Shown here: one piece after another, positions 1 to 10,676 of the stretch
How positions within the stretch are numbered: the first letter of the stretch is position 1
Layout: each line of letters opens with the position of its first letter
Origin: Ananas comosus
Taxonomy: Eukaryota > Streptophyta > Magnoliopsida > Poales > Bromeliaceae
Length of the DNA: 64,000 nucleotides
Assembly: GCF_001540865.1 (NCBI RefSeq)
Contig: NC_033630.1
Location: 8,588,083 to 8,652,082 of the forward strand
Direction: 5' to 3'
Notes under the pieces: model-generated
The model's database searches: none
The model's input: the letters and a program-made list of their open reading frames with translations, nothing else
Told to the model about the DNA's origin: nothing
Made by a program: the position numbers and the translations under genes

Positions 1-344
1 GATATATTTGAAAAGATCAAAAAGCAAAATACTTTTTGTGCCCGTAACTTAAAGGGCAAATAAGAAAAGCCGGTGCTAATAAAAGGCTATATTTGAAAGG
101 ACAAAATAGTAATTTTCATAAAGATAACAGAGTTCACTAACAGATTTTAACTCTGAGGGTATATTTGAAATATGTTGGAACGTAAAAAAGGTATTTTTAA
201 TATTAGCCCTCTAAGAGGGATAAATCAGAAAGTTGGAAACTTTTCAGAACTACCCAGACCCGACCATTCTTTTTTAGGGTACGGATAAAGTATATCAACT
301 AACCGGACCCGATCTGGTCCATGAACACCTTTTAATTTACTATC
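1..344. other. AT-rich intergenic sequence
   Basis: No coding signal is visible. The sequence is AT-rich with short phrases such as 'gggacatatttgaaa' that recur between 545 and 2,113. It is probably the degraded edge of the same repeat family. Confidence 0.5.
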
Positions 345-1035
345 CTAACACTTTTGCAACTTTAGTTCAAGAGGAAACAAAATTATTTGTTGTAGTACAT
401 AACTCCCTTTTCAATGTTTAGTTTGGGTGTTGGATAGGGTTAAATAGACTAGAAGTACTACTCAAAGCTTTCTCTCACTTGCATATACTTAATAAATAAA
501 ATTTTAAAACTATTGTATAATAGAAAAATTGAGGCAAATTTTCTTAATTATTAGGATTAACTTCATACAGGTCCCTTTAAAGATCCTAATATTTTCAATT
601 ATTTTACTCTGGTTTGTTACCGTTAAAGTACTGTTGTTTTATAAGTGAAATAAATTTTTTATCATCACAAATATATTTATTCGTAATTCTCAACTGTTAA
701 TTGAAGAGGGATAAAAAGGTCAATTCACCTCATTAACTAACCAAGATTCAGTATTTAATCTATACTTACTAAATTTTTCTAACAGATTCTAATGGCAGGG
801 ACATATTTGAAAATATTAGAACTTTTATAGGAACAATATATGAAAGTTGAACTCTGTTGGAAAACATTTGCAAGTCGCTATGTTTGTAGGGACCTGTATA
901 CAGTTAACCCTAATTACTATATCAATGGCCTCGTAATTAAAGTGCAAAGGAATTAGGTGATTTGTTTGTCGCAAAAGATGTTGGAATTGAACTTACGATC
1001 TGTTGGAACAGATGCCGTATAGAACGGGTCACTCT
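345..1035. repeat. Direct duplication, copy 1
   Basis: This stretch reappears in the same order and orientation at about 1,458-2,113. Both copies start with the phrase around 'cttttgcaactttagttc' and end with 'ggaacagatgccgtatagaac' just before a GGTCACTCTGAT motif. Copy divergence is modest (point changes and small indels). It looks like an old segmental or repeat-element duplication with no coding potential. The junction was read by eye, so the edges are accurate to about 20 bases. Confidence 0.7.
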
Positions 1036-1262
1036 GATGCTAGCATGTATCTCATATCGGCCGTTAAAAATTGTCAATTTTGTGACCTTTTGATCGTAAG
1101 GTAAATGACGTCAAAAAATTATAAAGTTTGATTTCTAGAAGTTTTAAATGCTGTAAATAACGTTTAACGGTATGGATCGTCGATTCGGAAGTTCTGTCAT
1201 CGAAAACGACTTATGAGTACGAGGGCGATCGTACTCATAAGAGTATAGTAGCCGGACTCTAT
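1036..1262. mobile_element. Partial TA-associated MITE (half element)
   Basis: The sequence resembles the second half of the long TA-flanked MITE at 19,133-19,644. It has the same order of phrases: a 'ggccgttaaaaattgtcaa' type core, 'cgatcgtcgattcggaag'-like text, a terminal inverted segment 'agagtatagtagccgg', then a (TA)n tract. Only one terminal end is present, so the copy is truncated. It lies between the two copies of the duplication. Confidence 0.55.
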
Positions 1263-1457
1263 ATATATATATCCTTCTTTTTTTTTTCTTTTTTTTGCTG
1301 TTAGACTAAACAAAATAGGATTCCTTCAGGAACTTCTTCGGGAAAAAAAAAAAGGAGAAAAGAGTTGGGGAAAAAAAAAATCGGACCACTCTATTGTGTA
1401 AAATTTGTGGTTAAGAAAATAAGAGAAGCACTGAAATACCAAACAAGATTAAAAACA

Positions 1458-2113
1458 CTTTTGCAACTTTAGTTCAAGAGGAAACAAAATTATTTGTTGT
1501 TAGTACATAACTCCTTTTAGAGGCAAATTAAGTTTGAACCCACGTATAGAGATGCCATAGGTATTTGGGTTAATTTCATACTGGTACCTGCAAAAATAGT
1601 GAATTACAAACATATTTCTATAAAGTTCAACTTTCATATATTGTTCCTATAAAAATTTTAATATTTTTAAATATGTCCCTCTGGTTTGTTATCGTGAAGA
1701 CACTGTCTGTTTTATAAGTGAAATGATCTTTTTGCCATCACAAATATGTGTCTTCAAAAGTCCCAACGGTTATTTGAAGAGAGGTAAAAAGATCAATACA
1801 CCTCATTAATTAATCAGGTTTAAGTATTTAACCTATAGTTAACTAAATTTTTCTAACGGATTCTAACAGTATAGACATATTTGACAACATCATAACTTTT
1901 GTAAGGACAATATATGAAAGTTGAACTCTGTTGGAAAACATTTGCAAGTCGCTATATTTTTAGGGACCTGTATACAGTTAACCCTAATTACTATATCAAT
2001 GGCCTCGTAATTAAAGCGCAAAGGAATTAGGTGACTTGTTTGTTGCAAGAGATGTTGGAATTGAACTTACAATCTCTTGGAACAGATGCCGTATAGAACA
2101 GGTCACTCTGATA
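1458..2113. repeat. Direct duplication, copy 2
   Basis: This is the second copy of the block at 345-1,035. Like copy 1 it ends at a GGTCACTCTGATNCTA motif. The two copies flank the half-MITE and a purine-rich A-tract region (1,340-1,380). Confidence 0.7.
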
Positions 2114-3434
2114 CTACATTAACCACACCAAATCTATATGATTAAAAACACCCCCAAAATAATTTTAAGGAATAGGAATCTACATTTTTCCACAACAAGG
2201 CCCACAAAACTTTTTTCTTTTTTCTTCCATCTGCATCAATGGAAACGGAATGATCATACAAAAATCTTAGCTTGGTCCCACCGAAGAATTTAGATGTCCA
2301 AAATACCCAATATTCCGTACCTGATTTGAATCCGATGCGAATCCGATTAAAAATGAATATTATATGAGTAAGAAAAATTATCAAGAAGTTTCGGATGTAG
2401 ATCCGAATACGTTATATCCATATTCGACTTGAAGTCAACTATAGGATCCGATCTTTTGACGAGCAGAATCTGAAATAGTTTTCATGTCAGGAGCCAGACC
2501 CGATGAAATATTCGATTGTCGAAAATTAAAACAAAGAGAAAAATATTAAAATTTTGAAAATTTTGATACTTATCTTTCCACTATAATGTTTCAGACTTAC
2601 TACGCATGTGTTTTAACTATATTTTAGTAGGTGCATGTATTCTGAAATTACAGTACGTGTATGCTATATGACTAGTTAATTATATGCAATTATATTATAT
2701 GTATTTGGACTTATAAATATAATTTTAACTATGATATTATTCTAGGTGTTTAGGGTGGTGGTTGTATGTATTACAAATTTTATATTTTTATTTTAACTTA
2801 TTATATAATAATTATTTGTGTTTTATGCCATAGATAAGCATATGGGTACTCGTTCCCGATTTATACTCTATCCGTATCCGGTCTGTACCTGATCTTAAAT
2901 TGGTAATATATGAGTAGTTATTTTTCAAATCTGCTCAAATGAACTCAATGAGTATATTAATAACTTAAATATCTAGACATATATAGACCCGCTCCGAAGT
3001 TGAATAAGTTGTATTTTAGTGTTAGCGTTAAAAAAAGTCAAATTCTAGTAATTTTATTGCAGGCGCTTTATATATGTACTTATTATCGAATAGGGCTATG
3101 GTTTTTATGTTATTTTTTTTTAGTAAAAATATATATAATTTATCTGAACTATGTACTATTTAAATTGCCTATCGATATCTTGGCTTTACTAGTGAATGAT
3201 TTAATTAATTACAAAATAAGTTAGCATATTAACTACATTAATGAATAAATTAATTAACTAGAATTTTAAATTAATTATCTTAATTCTTGTTCCAACAGGT
3301 TATTTTCAAAAAATTTATTAAAAGTGGGGAGCAACATTTCAACCCTCGTTCTGGTGTTAGTGGGGGAACAGTGGCTTATTTTTCCCTCCCTAATACCTAA
3401 ATCAAACGGTATCTCAAATTTGATAAACAAAATT
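2114..3434. other. Intergenic, degraded repeat sequence
   Basis: No gene is supported. Around 2,385-2,530 and 2,845-2,995 the text contains repeated 'gatccgaat', 'cggatcc' and 'atccgtatccgg' phrases. Similar phrases occur in short non-autonomous DNA elements elsewhere in the window (20,620-20,830; 21,450-21,645). The remainder is featureless AT-rich DNA. Confidence 0.4.
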
Positions 3435-3800
3435 GATAAGAACTTTTAGAACTTATCTGAATTACGGACTATTTTGAATTTATTATCCAAACTTTTAAAA
3501 CTTTGATTTTACTATCAAACTTTTTAATTTGTTTGATTTGAGTCTGTCAACGACATCTTGACTTTAAAATTTAAGCTGATTATTTACTTTAATAAATTTA
3601 TGACTTCAAGAATTGTATGAAATATACTAACTAACTAAACCTACAAAGATAAACAACGTATTTAAATTTTAAAGTCAAGATATCGTTGATTGATTTAAAT
3701 CAAACAAATTTAAAATTTGAATAATAAAAATTAAAATTTTAAAAGTTGAAAAATTAAATCAAAATAATTTATAATTCAGGTAAGTTCTGTATACTTTTAG
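3435..3800. mobile_element. Fold-back (long inverted repeat) element
   Basis: Arm 1 (about 3,435-3,575) is the imperfect reverse complement of arm 2 (about 3,655-3,800). Both arms include 'tcttgactttaaaattta', 'tttgtttgattt' and 'acttttagaacttatctgaatta'-like phrases. A loop of about 80 bases joins them. This is the structure of a MITE or fold-back element of about 365 bp. It has no coding capacity. The superfamily is not recognisable and no target duplication was confirmed. Confidence 0.6.
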
Positions 3801-4130
3801 CAACACAAGTAAAAAAAGAACGACTTGGTGACTGAAACTAAAAAAGAAGATTCGTGGCATCGAAAATGGATTCGGTGAAAAAAACAAAAAAAAAGAAAAC
3901 ACGACTTCGGTATCGTGTCAAAGAGAGAGTTCCGGCAAGAAAAAAGGCGGGCCCAGAATTACGTGAAGTTAAAAATTTTAAATTTTGAATGAATATGCGA
4001 CGTGAAATAAACGAAGCGGGTAGCGTGCTACCTATTTCTCAAAAAAAAAAAAGAAAAAAAAAGAATGAATATGCGAAGTGCATGAAGGATTGGGCCATAG
4101 ATTCAGGAGCAGTGTTTGTAACGTCCTTTT
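3801..4130. other. Intergenic, A-rich
   Basis: No feature is recognised. Several short A-runs and GAAAA phrases are present (3,880-3,900; 4,040-4,062). Confidence 0.4.
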
Positions 4131-4532
4131 AGATGTGACTCGAAATTCTTAAATCGACTTAAGTTAGGATTTTCGACTCGCCGACAGTTTCGCTGTGCGA
4201 CCAAATTGGAAAGTAAATTTGTGAAGGAAAAATGAATATCTGTGGTGGGTAGCGGATCAGATCTGAAACCCGTTAAGAGTTTCCTTTTTAGTTTTTGCCC
4301 TAGAGACATGAGATGGTGGTCGGCTGTATTATCTGAACATTGTATTCTCTTTTTCGTTTGCTAGCGAAGTTCTCTCCTCCCTCGTCCGTGATTTTTTCCC
4401 TGCAAAGAATTTTTCATGTAAAATCTGTGTGTTCTCTTTATTTTCTGGTTGTGATTTGATTGTTTTGTATTCGCCATTTTGTTTCCATTTGTGCGTTTGT
4501 CATAATACGTCCAAATAGTCTCATATTGGATG

Positions 4533-4587
<55 letters not shown>

Positions 4588-5088
4588 GAGCTACTATACT
4601 ATCGGAAGAATACTATATAATTCTAATAATAATAACGGAGTTTAAACATTTTGGGCCTTTGGTTTGAACCAAACGAGTTATTATTGCTAGTAGATCGGAT
4701 CGTTGCAGCTTTGACAAACAAGCTAGCTGTTACGACAAACGCACAAACGGAAAACGAAATGGTGAACACAAAATAAACAAACCACAAGCAAAAACAAAAG
4801 AAAAACACACATATTTACGTGAAAAATTCTTTGCAAGAAAAAATCACGGACGATGGAGAAGAGAACTTCACTATCAAAATGAAAAAGGAAATACAATGTT
4901 TATATGGTACAACTAACCACGATCTCACGCCTTTACAAGCTCGAGCCTGTCGGCCCGAGCCCTCCGTTACCAACCACAGATATTCATTTTTCCTTCATAA
5001 TTTTATTTTCCAATTTGGTCGCACCGCGAAACTGTCGACGAGTGAAAAATCCGAACTTGAGTCGATTATCAACTTCAAGTCACATCTA
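4131..5088. mobile_element. Inverted pair of related LTR-leader-like segments around a (TA)n tract
   Basis: The segment 4,131-4,505 and the segment 4,731-5,088 are reverse complements of each other at high but imperfect identity. Shared landmarks include 'gatgtgact', 'gacagtttcgc', 'gaaaaatgaatatctgtgg', 'cgtccgtgattttttc' and 'gtgcgtttgtc'. The loop holds (TA)n at 4,538-4,584. The 'gcaaagaatttttcacgtaaa' type phrase resembles the R/U5 part of plant copia LTRs, so this may be two LTR fragments in opposite orientation rather than a dedicated fold-back transposon. Confidence 0.55.
4538..4584. repeat. (TA)n microsatellite
   Basis: A perfect TA dinucleotide run lies in the loop of the inverted repeat. 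It is followed by 'gtagagctactatactatcggaag', which resembles one end of the TA-inserting MITEs seen at 17,517 and elsewhere, so a truncated MITE end may be present at 4,585-4,615. Confidence 0.8.
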
Positions 5089-6095
5089 ACACTAGCGTAT
5101 CAACAAGCTAGCGTATCAATAAGTTATTATTACTAGCAGAACTACGATAATGACGGTACAAAAGAAAATGGAGCTAAGAAAAGAGGATTGAAACATCACA
5201 TTTCAAACATTTGCATTAGGAAACGTCATATTTATGACTTTTGCATTAGGAGTAGATGTAGTCTATTTTAGGAGTAGTTGAATTTGGCAGTGCACAAAAT
5301 CGAACCTAGCTTGTAACCTCTCACATGCAAAAAAGACCACTACCTTATTAGCTACACCGTTACCTTATTTATTGCATAATGTATAAATTAATAACATGTA
5401 TTAATTTTCTGGTATCTAGATCTGTTTCCGATTTTTTTCGGATATTTGGACAATTCGCACACAGATCCTATTAAATTCCAATATTTTCTATTCAAAAACG
5501 GATGAGATCGAGTATGAGCACAGATATGATCGGATGTTTTTGATTATATTTTATTCCTAGAGATTTAAAGCTCCCCAATTTGATACTATGTTTGTGGATC
5601 ATAAGCGCTAACCAACTATTCCAAAAGCACGTGCTGATAGGAAGGGCGCACCCATCACACTTAAGGGTCCAGCTACAATGCTCGCGGGCTCCAACCTGAT
5701 TCAACCCATCTAAACGTTGGGTCTGTCGTTGGGCCATTTGCTGTTAGGTCTTTTATAAATTACACTCCCACTCAACTTATTAAGCTCACCTAACTCAACT
5801 TCTTATTCTCCTGGGCCTGTTGTTACTGGGCAGAAAGTTGGACTTATTTTAGCCCGATAATAAATAGCCAACAATGTTATCCCCCAAATTCAGAAATAGT
5901 TTTTTTATTGTTTTGTTTTTTTTGTTTTTGTTTTCTTTTTTGGGACAATGTTAAGCCTAGTAGTAATATAGTTAGACACTAAACACAACATTCAGAAATA
6001 GTCGTGGGAAGGCCCACAATCTTAGACTTCTTTGGCACTGCAGTCGTTTTCTATTTCCTTTTCTTAAACCCAAACTCCGCGTACGCGTAATCACA
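5089..6095. other. Intergenic, no gene seen
   Basis: The region holds a short degenerate direct repeat ('ttgcattaggaa' near 5,211 and 'ttgcattaggag' near 5,241) and a T-rich run at 5,899-5,940. Short open frames here have no recognisable domain. Confidence 0.4.
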
Positions 6096-6100
6096 CAAAG

Positions 6101-6923
6101 GGGCTGTTTGGTTGGATGTAGTTGCAGAAACAGTGTAGTTGTAAATGCATGCAATTGCAAATGCTGCAGTTGTAACTACACCTAGTCTGTTTGGTTTTAC
6201 GCAGTTGCAACTGCTGCAGTTACATTTCTTCTGTTTGGTAATATGAAGCTGATAGTTGTATTTGTGAATTTTGTCACCTTTTCAGATAGAGTAGTGAGAT
6301 TATCTTCACTAAACATAAAATAATTGTATAAGTTTATTAATCATTTAAATTTACTATTTATAAATAAATAAGTAGATATATATAATATTCTTCAACTTAT
6401 TAATCGACACATTTAAAATTTTTAATTTATTTAATTTTAATATGTAAATCAAACTTTAAAATTTAAACGATTCTCTCATTTTTTTTTATCAAATTTAATA
6501 ATTATAATTAATTAAAACTTATTAAATTAACATACACGATCACATTCTATAAAAATTTTTTAAAAAAACTATATTTATATTTTAAATAAAATAAATTTAA
6601 AAAATTTAATTTTTTGCACAAAGCTTGTATTGTCTAAAAAATTTTATTAGTATGAGTTTATTTACAAGTATTTTTATTTACCTATATACATATATTATTT
6701 ATTTATTTATTATTGTTAATTTGTGGGTGATCCTATCCCTCACCAACTGTTGCAGTTGGAACTACGACTAATTTGGATGTAGTTCCAACTGCAGCATTTG
6801 AATATTCTTGTGTAGTTGGAACTGCAGCAGTTGAACTCAACTACACTAAACCAAACAAAGGAATTGAGGCTGCACGCATTTGCAACTGCACTGCAGTTGC
6901 AAATGCGTGCAACCAAACAGCCC
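6101..6923. mobile_element. 823-bp MITE, copy 1
   Basis: The ends are inverted repeats (GGGCTGTTTGGTTG... / ...CAACCAAACAGCCC), flanked on both sides by CAAAG (6,096-6,100 and 6,924-6,928), a possible 5-bp target duplication. The subterminal regions are full of TGCAGTTGCAACTGCA-type palindromes and the centre is very AT-rich. It has no transposase. A second copy lies in the opposite orientation at 31,501-32,353. The GTTTGGTT terminus resembles PIF/Harbinger-like MITEs, but the flanking duplication is not their usual TWA, so the superfamily is left open. Confidence 0.8.
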
Positions 6924-6928
6924 CAAAG

Positions 6929-7206
6929 TGTGGGGGACCAAATGGCCCACAACCTTGTTTTTATTCCAGATCATTCATCTACTTGTTGATGCTCATTGGG
7001 ATTTCGACAAAATAATTTCAAGTAATAAGATCACAACACACTTTAATGCTGTTCAAAGTCAGCAAACCAACTAGATTTTTTTCCAAGAGTCCAAGGCCGT
7101 TTCAATTATGTCCACAACACCTGGTGACCATCACCATATATATATATATATATAGTCTCCATTCATAGCCTTCCGACTTAATTAGTTACTGCTTGTTTAG
7201 AACAGT
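6929..7206 (+). promoter_or_regulatory. Upstream region of the LRR pseudogene
   Basis: This interval separates the MITE from the receptor-like-protein start codon. It contains a (TA)n run at 7,138-7,154, about 55 bases before the ATG. The run could have acted as a TATA element but is equally a microsatellite. No other promoter element can be assigned. Confidence 0.3.
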
Positions 7207-8400
7207 ATGGCTCTTCCGATTTTTTTTGTGCTTCTGGTCATAGGCATCCAAGCATTTGCAGCAAGCGGGTGCGTCGAGACCGAGAGAAATGCACTGCTGG
7301 CTGTCAACGTGGGCCTCACTGATCCTGGCAACCGCCTGTCCTCGTGGGAAGGCCAAGACTGCTGCAAATGGAGGGGAGTTGTTTGCAGCAACACAACCGG
7401 TCATGTTCTGAAACTCAACCTGCGAAACTCCTATAACGATGTTAATAAAAGACCGTCGCCGGCTTTGAGTGGTAAGATCAGTCCATCTCTGCTTCTCTTA
7501 AATCATCTGAAGCACTTAGATCTCAGCTCGAACAATTTCAACGGGATTCGCATCCCGACGTACTTTGGTTCTCTGAAAAATTTACGGTATCTTAACCTCT
7601 CTCGAGCTTGTTTCGGTGGAACGGTACCTCCTCAACTCGGAAATCTCTCAAACCTTCATTATCTTGACATAAGTTCTATCGGTTGTGAGGCTTACGACAT
7701 TGCAGTAGACAACAACTTCGCGTGGCTCGCTCATCTGTCTTCTCTGAGTTATCTTGATATGAGTTTTGTCGACATAAGTAGTGTTGCTACAGATTGGTTT
7801 CAAGCAATAAACACGCTGCATTCTTTGACATATCTTGATATTAGCGGCACTAATCCTCCCGTAATACAGATTTCTCTACCGTATATCAACATTACGAGTC
7901 TTAGAGTCCTCAAAATCGCAAGCAACAACATCAACTCCACCATACCTAGATGGATATGGAACCTTACCGGCATCACTTACCTCGACCTTTCCTTCAATCA
8001 ATTCCATGGTTTCATTCCTTCTGAATTGAGTTTCCTAAAGTCTCTAAAAGTCCTTATCTTAAGATTTAATAATTTGAAAGGCGTGTCGCCAAAAGCATTT
8101 AATAATCTCTGCAACTTGAGCACTCTTGTAACCCCCGAGATCCCGGTGGAGTATTGTGGACTTTAGCCAAATTGACTAAAGTACTCGAAGGGATTGGTTG
8201 GACGCGGTCCATTTAACATTCCAACATTGTCGGAAGGGTTAAAAGTGAGTTCTAAAGGAGTTGGAAGGGTTTTGGCTTCGATCGGAACGAAATAGGATCG
8301 AAACAGAGCCAAAACCAGCTTACTGGTACACCTTGAACCGGTACAGCAGTGATGGCTGTACTGGTACAACCATCGACATGGGCTGAGGGAAATCCAGGCG

Positions 8401-8520
8401 TTGTACCGGTACAAGGGCCTCTTGTACCGGTACAAACCCTGCGCACCCGAGGAGAGCCGCTCTCGGGTTTGCTCCACACACGGCCTTGTACCGGTACAAG
8501 AGCCCGTGTACCGGTACAAG
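8401..8520. repeat. Cluster of ACCGGT palindromes in LTR U3
   Basis: Four copies of (C)TTGTACCGGTACAA(G) or GTGTACCGGTACAAG lie at 8,401-8,415, 8,421-8,435, 8,485-8,500 and 8,506-8,520. A degenerate half-copy lies near 8,338. Each is a near-perfect palindrome of 14-16 bp. The position in U3, upstream of the presumed transcription start, suggests an enhancer or transcription-factor site. The function is inferred. Confidence 0.75.
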
Positions 8521-10443
8521 GGGGCCCTGACAGCACAATAAGGTCTGCTGTAAATAAGAGTTGTAAGAGGGTTTATTTGCAATTGTTGCAACATAACAAA
8601 TACCCCAAACTCTCTCTCTCCCTCTCGTGTCTCTCTCTCCCCCTCTCAACCGTGGGCAGCAAAGAGAAAAGAAAAGAGAGAAAGAAGAGAAGAGAAGAGA
8701 AGGAGAAAAAAAAGATAAGAAGAGAAGGAAAAGAGGAAGGAAAAGAGAAGGAGAAGAAGAAGAAGGCCAAGAAGGAGATCTTCTTCCTTCTCTTCATCTT
8801 CTTCCTCACCTTGGAGCAAGCCTAGAAAGGTAAGCCTCAAACCCTACCATGGTGGATTTCTAGGGTTAGGGTTTTATAGTTTGGAATTGGTTCAAATGGA
8901 ACCTATTGGAGCTCAAGAGATGGTTCTATCTCACATTGAAGCTTTGAACCATGGATTGCACCATTGATGCAAATCTAGGGTTAGGGTTTGGGTTTTGAAC
9001 CCTAAATCTTTGGTTTTGATCTACCTACAAGCTTTGGAACTTCGTAGAGGCCAAGAACACCATGAAATCCATGGTTTCTCATGATGCTCTAATGGTGGAT
9101 TTCTAGGGTTTTTTCTAAACACCCTAAGAACGGTTCGAATGGTTCTAAATGAGTTCTAAGAACTTGGACAAGCTCTCTTTTGCTTGTTTTATAGATCAAA
9201 TCCGGAGTATTGAGCATATGCCATGTTAGGGCATCCCAAAGAGGGATTTTGCTCATATAGGGTTTGGATCTATTTTGACCATGTGGAAACCTAATTGGGG
9301 ACCTAACGAACGCGTTGAAACGCTCGGTTCAACAATTCGACGAGTGTACGCAAAGTTATTGACGAAACGGTCGTTTTGGGTACAGATAGTCGGAACGCGC
9401 GGTATAAATATCCAAAAATCATGAAAACGGATCTGGAGTATCGTGCTAGCGTGGCGAAGAGCTTCTGCATTTGAAACGGCGAAGCGGAGCGCCCTTGACG
9501 TGCAAGTGTGAGATCGGGCCCAAACAGGTGCCGAGTGCCGCGGGAGGCCGATTGCAAGTGTCGACAAGCAATCGGAACGCGTGTTAAGGTGGGTTGGTTT
9601 ACCGAAGCGACTAGGTCGCCTTTATGTCTAAGAAACTAAGAATCCATGTTGATGCATATAAATGTAAATGAAGCATGTAAATGATGCATGTAGCTAAATA
9701 ATGCATGTTGATAGTGTGATGTAAATGCTAAATAGAATGCATTATGAGCAAGTTGAATAAAGCTAGATAACTATGTGAATGCACGTAAGCATAATGCATA
9801 GAATGAAATGCATATTGATGACATAAGTTAAAATGAGATATAGAATGCATGATGAACAAGTTATATAATGCTACATAATTACATGAATGCATGTGAGCAT
9901 AATGGATAGAATGCATGTTGACATTGTGAGATTAAATGTGCATGAAAACTAGGTTGATAACCCTAGAATGATTAAAGTAAATGATGCTATGCTAAAGTAT
10001 AGATGATAAGCATGATATGAAAACAGTAAATGCAAGTACATGTTGAGAATACTAAGTAAGGAATATATATAGGTGGACATGAATAAACCTATAGATTGAG
10101 TGGCATTGAACCTAGTGTCGGAGACATATGTTAAATAGATGTGATATTGAACCTAGTGTCGGTGAACATAGGTTAAATAAGAATGATGTTAAACCTAATG
10201 TAAAGAACATAGGTCGTGAAATGAAAGGTGCTTAACCTAGAGTCAAGTGAACCTAGGATGGAAAGAATAATGATCATAGTGTAATAAACCTAGGTTAAGA
10301 ATGTGAAAGTAATAAACCTAATGGGTTAATTTAGGTTGAGTAAAGGCTTAGACCTAGAGAGACCAGTTCCATAGGGTTAAGACCAACCCTTGGTAAATGT
10401 GATATGGATTCCGGAATCCCAAAGCTTGATGATACATCGTGAG

Positions 10444-10676
10444 AGGTGTGGGGTGTGTGCGATGATTTCGCCGCCCAGGGGCTAGAGAACCATTGTCGTG
10501 GCGTGTGTGCGACGATTTCGCCGCCGGATGGTTAGCCAGTTTGTGGATCCTACCGCCTGTTGACTGAACCACTGTCGTGGCGTGTGTGCGACGATTTCGC
10601 CGCCGGGTGGCTAAGTCATGGACCTAGGCCGTTGTTGGGTGAGGTGCGATTTGCTCGCCGCCAGACGACTAGGACA
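10444..10676. repeat. Tandem repeat of about 70-75 bp in the solo LTR
   Basis: The phrase 'gtgtgtgcgacgatttcgccgcc' recurs at about 10,453, 10,503 and 10,583 with degenerate spacers containing 'gaaccattgtcgtggc'. A further diverged copy is near 10,645 ('gtgcgatttgctcgccgcc'). It is part of the LTR and is non-coding. Confidence 0.6.

Noticed and set aside
8163..8840. Several overlapping open frames rich in Lys/Glu or Ser/Phe
   Set aside because: They come from palindrome arrays and the GAGAAG/CTCTC tract inside the solo LTR; there is no domain and frames are open on both strands because of low complexity.
10444..10676. Possible CRISPR-like array because of regularly spaced repeats
   Set aside because: Plant nuclear context, degenerate repeats, and spacers that are themselves similar. 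It is an ordinary tandem repeat in an LTR.
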